This document shows, one piece after another, positions 28,561 through 35,045 of a stretch of DNA of 43,087 bases. The stretch spans positions 1 to 43,087 of the forward strand of contig JACRCI010000075.1 in NCBI GenBank assembly GCA_016219105.1, given 5' to 3'. The notes below the pieces were generated by a model that saw nothing but the letters and a program-made list of their open reading frames with translations, had not been told where the DNA came from and did not search any database. This DNA is from Deltaproteobacteria bacterium. Its GTDB lineage: Bacteria; Desulfobacterota; GWC2-55-46; DRQE01. The translations under genes and the position numbers were made by a program. Numbering within the stretch: position 1 is the stretch's first letter; the number at the start of each line of letters is the position of its first letter.

Positions 28561-28581
28561 TTATAACCTCCGCTTATTATC

Positions 28582-28992
28582 CTATCTGCCTATCTCAAGC
28601 GCCTTCATCATCATCTCCTTCGATGAATTGAAGGCCGTCGCGTTCGCCTCATACGCCCTTATGGCCGAGAGCATGTTGACCATCTCCTCGACGGCGTTCA
28701 CGTTTGGCAACTCAACATAGCCGTTCGGATCCGCGTCCGGATGCCCCGGCTCGTAGACGGTCTTGAAGGGCCTGGGGTCTTCTATAACGCCGGCAACCCT
28801 CACCGGCACAAGTCCGCCGTCCCCGACGGCCAAAGCGCTTTCAAACACCACGTCCCTTCTGCGGTAAGGCCCTCCCTGAAGCCCGCGGGTCGTATTGGCG
28901 TTCGCGAGATTGCTGGAGATTGTATTGAGCCGTATCCTCTGGGCCTCCATCGCGGAGGCGCTTACGTCAAAACCGCTGAGTATGCCGGGCAT
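28582..28992 (-). CDS. flgC: Flagellar rod protein FlgC
   Basis: FDVSASAMEAQRIRLNTISSNLANANTTR; C-terminal MVNMLSAIRAYEANATAFNSSKEMM. Confidence 0.96.
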   Translation of the reverse strand: MPGILSGFDVSASAMEAQRIRLNTISSNLANANTTRGLQGGPYRRRDVVFESALAVGDGGLVPVRVAGVIEDPRPFKTVYEPGHPDADPNGYVELPNVNAVEEMVNMLSAIRAYEANATAFNSSKEMMMKALEIGR

Positions 28993-28995
28993 GGC

Positions 28996-29397
28996 TTACC
29001 TCCCCTCCCTTATAGCGTCACGCAAGTCCCTGAACTCCCGCGTAAGTATCGTAACGGCCGCGTTGTGCATGACGGTATTCTCGGACAGACTGACCATCTC
29101 CTTTTCAAGGCTGACGGAGTTGCCGTCAAGGGCGGCGCCTCCGGGTTTCCTCTCCACGACCTCGGCGTTCATGCCTGAGGGATAAGATGTCTTGAGGTGG
29201 CCGGGGTTCGTTGCAGACGGCTCGATGGCGCCCGAGGCCGCCTTTTCCATCTCCCTTCTGAAATCTATGTCCCGCGCGCGGAAGCCCGGCGTTTCCTCGT
29301 TCGCTATGTTCGACAGAATGACGTCGTGCCTCAACGACCTTATCTCTATCGCCCTCTCCAAAGCCGGGATTACGCCGCCGAACATCTCTTTGATCAT
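28996..29397 (-). CDS. flgB: Flagellar rod protein FlgB
   Basis: RHDVILSNIANEETPGFRARDIDF. Confidence 0.95.
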   Translation of the reverse strand: MIKEMFGGVIPALERAIEIRSLRHDVILSNIANEETPGFRARDIDFRREMEKAASGAIEPSATNPGHLKTSYPSGMNAEVVERKPGGAALDGNSVSLEKEMVSLSENTVMHNAAVTILTREFRDLRDAIREGR

Positions 29398-29421
29398 AAT
29401 GCGCCTCCTCGTTTATTTTAA

Positions 29422-29436
29422 GCAAAAGCCGTGCCA
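29422..29436 (-). promoter_or_regulatory. sigma-54 promoter upstream of flgB
   Basis: Minus strand TGGCACG-GCTT-TTGC. Confidence 0.92.
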
Positions 29437-29437
29437 T

Positions 29438-29462
29438 GCTGTCGTAGACGGCTAAATGGCCG
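29438..29462 (+). repeat. Hairpin repeat copy abutting the flgB sigma-54 promoter
   Basis: gctgtcgtagacggctaaatggccg. Confidence 0.65.
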
Positions 29463-29517
29463 TTTTTCCCCTCGCCGCAACAACGCCGCAATCGCAGGGA
29501 AGACAAATATTGCCCGG

Positions 29518-30867
29518 TCAAAGGGCAATTATTTCCTCTCCCCGCGTTCCGGACGAATATTCCTTGAGCTTATTCCTGAGCGTCCTTATGCTTATGCCCA
29601 GGAGCCTTGCCGCCCTTGTCCTGTTGCCGGAGGTATCCCTGAGGGCCTTGCGGATCAACTCCTTTTCCATGTCCCTCAGCGTGCCGGCCTCGTGCCCGGC
29701 GGCCGCCGGCGGCAAGGACACGGCTTCCTCCCCGTAGAATATGTCCTCCGGGCAAATCTCCGCGCCCTTACAGAGAAGCACCGCCCTTTCCATGACGTTT
29801 TCAAGTTCCCTTACGTTCCCCTTCCATCGGCGGGCCTTTAAAAGCTCACGGGCGTCCTCTCTTACGCCGCCTATCGCTTTACCGTCCCTCTTTGAAAAAT
29901 CCTTCAAAAAGAAATCCGTTAGAAACGGTATGTCCTCCGGCCTTTCCCTGAGCGGCGGAAGGGTTATCGGGAACACGTTCAGCCGGTAGAAAAGGTCTTC
30001 CCTGAACCTGCCTCCGGCGACCTCCTTCCTCAGGTCCCTGTTGGTCGTCGCTATGACCCTTATGTCCACCGGCACGGGAGAACCCCCGCCGAGCCTGTCT
30101 ATCTCGCGTTCCTGCAGCACCCTCAGGAGTTTCGCCTGAAGCTGCAGCCCCATCTCCCCGACCTCGTCAAGGAGGAGCGTGCCGGTCGTCGCCATCTCGA
30201 ACCTGCCCCTGCGGGCTTTTGTGGCGCCGGAGAACGCCCCTTTTTCATGGCCGAAGAGCTCGCTCTCCAGAAGCCCCTCCGGTATGGCGGCGCAGTTTAT
30301 GGCCATAAACGGCCTGTCCCTCCTCAGGCTCCCGGCGTGGATGAACCGGGCCAGGAGTTCCTTGCCCGTGCCGCTCTCGCCGGTTACGAGCACCGTGGCC
30401 GATGAAGCGGCTACGGCGCGCGCAATCGCCAATATATCCAACATCCTCGGGTTGCGCGTAACTATCCCGAGGTCCTTTTCGCAATATTCCGGGCCGACGA
30501 CCTTTTTAAGAGCCGCCTCGATTATGTCGGGAGAGAACGGCTTGAGGATGTAATCCCTTGCCCCTTCCTTCATGGCCTCTATCGCGCTTTCTATGGTGCC
30601 GAACGCGGTCATCATCAACACGGGCAGTCCGGGTTCGATCTTTTTTACGGAACGCAGCAGTTCCAGGCCGTTCATCCCCGGCATCCTGACGTCCGTTATG
30701 AGGGCGCTGAATCTTTCGCCGGCGAGGCCGGCTGGTTGGCCGGCGAGCCTGGCTATGGCGTCCTCGGCGCTTTCGGCCGCCGTAACCTCATAGCCCCTTC
30801 GTTTTAAGACCTCATAAAGGGCCGTCCTCATCTGGGCCTCATCGTCAACGACCAGCACTCTATGCAT
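29518..30867 (-). CDS. sigma-54-dependent NtrC-family activator (FlrC/FleR-like) with repeat insertion in the receiver
   Basis: REC; GESGTGKELLARFIHAGS; GAFSGATKARRGRFEMA; Fis-type HTH; IARLAGQPAGLAGERFSALITDVRMPG. Confidence 0.93.
   Translation of the reverse strand: MHRVLVVDDEAQMRTALYEVLKRRGYEVTAAESAEDAIARLAGQPAGLAGERFSALITDVRMPGMNGLELLRSVKKIEPGLPVLMMTAFGTIESAIEAMKEGARDYILKPFSPDIIEAALKKVVGPEYCEKDLGIVTRNPRMLDILAIARAVAASSATVLVTGESGTGKELLARFIHAGSLRRDRPFMAINCAAIPEGLLESELFGHEKGAFSGATKARRGRFEMATTGTLLLDEVGEMGLQLQAKLLRVLQEREIDRLGGGSPVPVDIRVIATTNRDLRKEVAGGRFREDLFYRLNVFPITLPPLRERPEDIPFLTDFFLKDFSKRDGKAIGGVREDARELLKARRWKGNVRELENVMERAVLLCKGAEICPEDIFYGEEAVSLPPAAAGHEAGTLRDMEKELIRKALRDTSGNRTRAARLLGISIRTLRNKLKEYSSGTRGEEIIAL
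30719..30752 (-). repeat. Hairpin repeat copy within the FlrC-like receiver domain
   Basis: ccggcgaggccggctggttggccggcgagcctgg. Confidence 0.92.
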
Positions 30868-32113
30868 GGGCCTCCCCCTCCGGAAGGATTATCTCAAAGG
30901 TGGCGCCTTCCCCGCCGTTTCCCATGGGGCTTTCCGCCTCTATGACGCCGCCATGGGCCTTGACTATGTTGTTTACGATAGTCAGTCCCAACCCGGTGCC
31001 CTTTGATTTTGTCGTAAAAAACGGGTCAAAGACCTTGTCAAGGCACTCCCTGGGTATGCCGCAGCCGTTATCAGATACGAGTATGTGGACAGAATCGCTA
31101 TGCTTAAGCGCCGTAATGGACACGGCGCCGCCTTCCCTTCCCGTCAAGGCCTCCACGCCGTTCATAACGAGGTTGGAAAGGGCCTGCTTCATCAGCTCCC
31201 TGTCAACGAAGATATATGCCGCCGGCGCCTCGCAGCGCGTCTCTATCCGGACGCTATCCTGGATCAGGAAACCGCACATGCCCGCGGTCTCATCCAACAG
31301 CTCTTTTACAAACACTATCGTCTTGAACGGCCTTGAATTGTTCGCGAAAAGGAGCATATTGGAAAGCGTGTTATTGAGGGTCTTGACCGCGTGGACTATC
31401 TCCTTTGAAAGCCTCTGCCTCGCCTCGTCCCCGGAGAGTTCCTCGCTGAGGAGCGAGGCGAAAAGGTCAATTGAGCCCAGCGGGTTTCTTATCTGGTGCG
31501 CGAGGCTGGCCGCCATCTCGCCCATGGCCGCGAGCCTTTTGTCCCTCTGGGCCGATTCCCTGAGCCTTTTTACCTCGGATACGTCCTTCAGCACGATAAG
31601 CCGGCCGGTCGAGCGGCCGCAAAGGTTTTCAAGCGCCGTTGAGTTCAGCGTCACGACCCTCTTTCTGCCGTCCCTGCCGGTTATGACGGTCTCGGTCTCA
31701 ACCTCTGACAGCCTGCCGTAAATAACCCCGCCGTCAATATCCCCACCCGGACCACGCGCCCGCCCATCCTGCGGCGCTACGCCGGCGTCCTCGAGGTTGC
31801 GGCCTTTAAGCCCTCCGGCCGTTGAGCCGAGTATGGCGCATGCCGCCGAATTCACCGTCTCTATCCTGCCGGATACCCCCGTGACTATGATGCCGACCGG
31901 CAGGCCCTCGACGATGCCCGTCAGGTAGTTCGTCTTTTCGGCGAGCTCCATGTTCAGTTCCTCGACCCTCTTTTCAAGGCCTTTGTAATAGCCCTCAAGG
32001 CTCATGGAGGCCTTTCTGAACGTGTCGAAGGCCTCGATGAGGAGGTTCACATCCTTGCCGGCTGGCTGGCCGTCGTGGACGGCTGATTGGCCTGCTGTTT
32101 GTACGGCTGCCAT
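30860..32113 (-). CDS. PAS-domain histidine kinase (FlrB/FleS-like)
   Basis: ATG at 32113 preceded by GGAGGTAGATCT; MAAVQTAGQSAVHDGQPAGKDVN then PAS, MAASLAHQIRNPLGSID, GTGLGLTIVNNI. Confidence 0.88.
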   Translation of the reverse strand: MAAVQTAGQSAVHDGQPAGKDVNLLIEAFDTFRKASMSLEGYYKGLEKRVEELNMELAEKTNYLTGIVEGLPVGIIVTGVSGRIETVNSAACAILGSTAGGLKGRNLEDAGVAPQDGRARGPGGDIDGGVIYGRLSEVETETVITGRDGRKRVVTLNSTALENLCGRSTGRLIVLKDVSEVKRLRESAQRDKRLAAMGEMAASLAHQIRNPLGSIDLFASLLSEELSGDEARQRLSKEIVHAVKTLNNTLSNMLLFANNSRPFKTIVFVKELLDETAGMCGFLIQDSVRIETRCEAPAAYIFVDRELMKQALSNLVMNGVEALTGREGGAVSITALKHSDSVHILVSDNGCGIPRECLDKVFDPFFTTKSKGTGLGLTIVNNIVKAHGGVIEAESPMGNGGEGATFEIILPEGEAHA

Positions 32114-34272
32114 AGATCTACCTCCTTTAACCTTTCGTCCGCGAGACGACCCATATAACCATCCCTGTCCTCTTTCACAACCTCCTGCCACGCGCTGACG
32201 GCCTCTTCCACATTGCCTGTAAAGAAGTTTGCTTCGCCCATCCTGTACCTGACCCTTATTTTTTCCTCCTTGTCCGCGTCCGCGCCTCCAATGCCTCTGC
32301 CGTAGGAATCGAGGGAATCCTTCCATCTCTTCATCGAATAATACGCGTCCCCGAGGCCCAAAAACGCCTTTGCCCCCATCGTTGCGGCGTCCTTGACGGC
32401 CGACCAGCCATCCTTGATGGATAACCTTTTTATTACGTCGAGGTAGATATCAACGGCCCTTTCCTCTTCACCCCGCAGGACGTGCGCGTGCGCCTTTTTA
32501 AGGTATATCTCGGGTTTGTCCATGCCCTTCAATGCCTCTGAATAGGCCGATAGGGCCTCCCCGTATTCCCCTTTTCTTAAATGGAGGTCCCCGAGAAGGC
32601 GAAAGGCATCGGCCAAAAGGGCCTGCTCCTTACGGCCAACCAGCCCGCCTTGCGGGCTATCCAGCCGTCCCGGACGGTCGGACGGTCTTACTGCCCTTAA
32701 TGCGTCCGCTGCCCCGGCCCCGTCGCCCTTCATTATGCGGCATCTGGCAAGGCCGATGGATGCTCCGGCATCCCCCCATCCATCAAGCCGGCCCTGCCGT
32801 CCTCGACGGCCAACCAGCCCGCCTTGCGGGTTCATGAGGCGCCCGTAGATTGCCGCGGCCTCATCCGCAAGTCCGGCGTTCAAGAAACTTTCCGCGGCCA
32901 TGAAGAGTATCCTTTTATCCTTTATGAATTCCCTGTTGCCGTAATAAACCTCCATGACCCCGGTATAATCCTTCCTTTCATGGGCGCCGGATATGATCAA
33001 ATAAAGCGTGTCGTCGAGGACCGCCTTAACCTCCGCTTTGCCGGGGCCCGGACGGGACAGGAATTCCTTTGAAAAAGCGAGCGTGTCCCGGTAAAGGCCC
33101 TCCGCGCGGGAGAGATTTACGAGATACACGAGGGCCGCGTCCCTGACCTCGGAGGGAAGCGGCATGGACATCATGTCCTTTAAGATATTTACGGATTCGG
33201 CCCTTTTCTCATTCATATATAACTCGGAGAGGGCCATTTTCCCCATGACAGGCGCGTCGCCGGGAAGAGGCGAGGCAAAGGTCTTCTTTTCTTTCCCGTC
33301 TTCAGTCTCTTTCACGTCTTCAGTCAGCCGTTTGTAAAACAACTCGCCGTCTTTTTCCTTACCCTCCATGACGGCTATATCGCCGAGCCTCAGGAAGATA
33401 TATTGCAGAAGCCCCCCTTCTCCGTACTGGGCCGAAAGCCTTTGAAACGCGTCCTTCGCCTTTTCTATTTCGCCCGCCCTTAGATAGTTCTCGGCGCGGG
33501 AAAACCCGTATGCCGGATGCAAATAGATGTATCCGTCAATCTTGCGGAATACGTCCTCAGCGTCGGCATGGTCGCCGGATTCATATAAGGTCACCGCATA
33601 ACCGGCCAGGGCTTCCTCCCACTCGGCCGGGTCGCTGGATTCCCTGTATACGCCGTAAAACCTGTCGGACGTCTCTTCGAGGAGCGCAATATCACCGCCC
33701 TCGACGGTCTTCATTAAATTCACGAAGGCCGTTCTTAACATGGCCTTTCTGTAAAAAACACCTCCACCATCGCGGCGTACGCTTATCCTCGCGTAGTTGC
33801 CCAAAGCCTCCGGGTAGAACCCCAGACCCTCGTATATAAGGCCAATAAGGTATATGGCCTCATCTTTTAAAAGGCCGGCCTCGCCCGCGCCCCGTCCGTC
33901 AAGGACGGCTGACTGGGCAGATACCTCCCTCAGGATTTTAAGGGCGACCTGCCCCCGGCCGGCCTTCATCATCTGAACGGCCTTTATTATCGCGGGGTTT
34001 CCGGAAGTATGCCCTTCGAGCAGTTTGCCGGTGCCGGATTTGAGCATCATCACCCCAACCCTTTTTCTGTAATATTCCCTCCATAAGAACCCTGTGCCGC
34101 GGACAGTCCGGGAAGGCTGGTCGGCCGTCGTGGACGGCTGGCGGGCCGTCTGACCGAAGACCATTGAGTGAGTCAGCGCAAAAAAGAACGTCAACAGAAA
34201 AAACCTGGCCATAGTGGACGGCCGGTTAGCCATCGAGCATGGCTGATTAGCGGAAAATTTCTTCATTATCAT
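32047..34272 (-). CDS. Secreted/periplasmic TPR-repeat protein with multiple repeat insertions (start uncertain: 34272, 34266 or 34213)
   Basis: TPR-like helices; signal-peptide-like MARFFLLTFFFALTHSMVFGQ. Confidence 0.8.
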   Translation of the reverse strand: MIMKKFSANQPCSMANRPSTMARFFLLTFFFALTHSMVFGQTARQPSTTADQPSRTVRGTGFLWREYYRKRVGVMMLKSGTGKLLEGHTSGNPAIIKAVQMMKAGRGQVALKILREVSAQSAVLDGRGAGEAGLLKDEAIYLIGLIYEGLGFYPEALGNYARISVRRDGGGVFYRKAMLRTAFVNLMKTVEGGDIALLEETSDRFYGVYRESSDPAEWEEALAGYAVTLYESGDHADAEDVFRKIDGYIYLHPAYGFSRAENYLRAGEIEKAKDAFQRLSAQYGEGGLLQYIFLRLGDIAVMEGKEKDGELFYKRLTEDVKETEDGKEKKTFASPLPGDAPVMGKMALSELYMNEKRAESVNILKDMMSMPLPSEVRDAALVYLVNLSRAEGLYRDTLAFSKEFLSRPGPGKAEVKAVLDDTLYLIISGAHERKDYTGVMEVYYGNREFIKDKRILFMAAESFLNAGLADEAAAIYGRLMNPQGGLVGRRGRQGRLDGWGDAGASIGLARCRIMKGDGAGAADALRAVRPSDRPGRLDSPQGGLVGRKEQALLADAFRLLGDLHLRKGEYGEALSAYSEALKGMDKPEIYLKKAHAHVLRGEEERAVDIYLDVIKRLSIKDGWSAVKDAATMGAKAFLGLGDAYYSMKRWKDSLDSYGRGIGGADADKEEKIRVRYRMGEANFFTGNVEEAVSAWQEVVKEDRDGYMGRLADERLKEVDLWQPYKQQANQPSTTASQPARM
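32053..32110 (-). repeat. Hairpin repeat cluster in the TPR/kinase gene overlap
   Basis: ccttgccggctggctggccgtcgtggacggctgattggcctgctgtttgtacggctgc. Confidence 0.9.
32384..32425 (+). repeat. Two tandem 21-bp hairpin repeat units
   Basis: gcggcgtccttgacggccgac / cagccatccttgatggataac. Confidence 0.9.
32620..32682 (+). repeat. Three tandem 21-bp hairpin repeat units
   Basis: ggcctgctccttacggccaac / cagcccgccttgcgggctatc / cagccgtcccggacggtcgga. Confidence 0.88.
32781..32835 (+). repeat. Two to three tandem hairpin repeat units
   Basis: catcaagccggcc + ctgccgtcctcgacggccaac + cagcccgccttgcgggttcat. Confidence 0.88.
33872..33920 (-). repeat. Degenerate hairpin repeat copies
   Basis: ggccggcctcgcccgcgccccgtccgtcaaggacggctgactggg. 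Confidence 0.7.
34105..34156 (-). repeat. Tandem hairpin repeats downstream of the signal-peptide coding region
   Basis: agtccgggaaggctggtcggc / cgtcgtggacggctggcgggc / cgtctgaccg. Confidence 0.85.
34208..34249 (-). repeat. Two tandem 21-bp hairpin repeat units upstream of the signal-peptide core
   Basis: gccatagtggacggccggtta / gccatcgagcatggctgatta. Confidence 0.88.
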
Positions 34273-34285
34273 AATAATGATAATT

Positions 34286-34300
34286 GCAAAGGCCGTGCCA
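34286..34300 (-). promoter_or_regulatory. sigma-54 promoter upstream of the TPR-kinase-activator operon
   Basis: Minus strand TGGCACG-GCCT-TTGC. Confidence 0.92.
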
Positions 34301-34566
34301 TGGGCTGGTCGAAGGGAATGTATATCCCATCGTCCGGACTTTTTCCGGCCATTACTTGCCGGGGGAAGACAGGGTAATTCCGTAAATAATCGGATTGTTT
34401 CCCCGGTCACTTCCTGACTACGACGCAATCGTAATGTCGAGAAAAGGTTTTATACAGGGGTATGTATTGCCGTGGAATGGGGCGGTTTGTCAAAAATATG
34501 ACGGATTGGATGCGTACGTATTGACGGATTAAGATGGGGGGGATTCGGGTGACGGCCAAGTGGGGC

Positions 34567-35018
34567 TGTTGAAAAACCGTAAATAGCGTAGCCCTGAAAC
34601 AAGCCTGAAATAAATTCAGGCCATGGTTCAGGGCAGGCTCTGTAATGCTGAATTTATTAATCTGTCATGCTGAATTCATTAATCTGTCATGCTGAACTCG
34701 TTTCAGCATCTCGTACCCCGTATCAAGTACGGGGCAAGTTTAGACCCTGAAACAAGCCTGAAATAAATTCAGGCCATGGTTCAGCACAAGGTTCAGGGCA
34801 GGCTCTGTCATGCTGAATTCATTAATCTGTCATGCTGAATTTATTTCAGCATCTCGTACCCCGTATCAAGTACGGGGCAAGTTTAGACCCTGAAACAAGT
34901 TCAAGGTGACAAGCAGACCCTTAAACAATACTGAAACAAGCCTGAAATAAATTCAGAGCCTGCCCCGAACTTGTTTCGGGGGTGACGGAATACCTGCTGA
35001 AACAGGACTTTTTCAACA
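34567..35018. repeat. Composite intergenic repeat with inverted ends
   Basis: TGTTGAAAAA (34567-34576) and TTTTTCAACA (35009-35018) bracket two near-identical ~150-bp direct repeats, each with CCCCGTAtcaagTACGGGG hairpins and several ctgaa(c/t)...ttcag palindromes. Confidence 0.85.
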
Positions 35019-35045
35019 ACCTCCACGTTAAGGTCCACGACCCAG

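Noticed and set aside
28816-28830. gccgtccccgacggc in flgC
   Set aside because: Fits the stem but lacks the CAACCA/TGGTTG flank; may be chance in GC-rich coding DNA.
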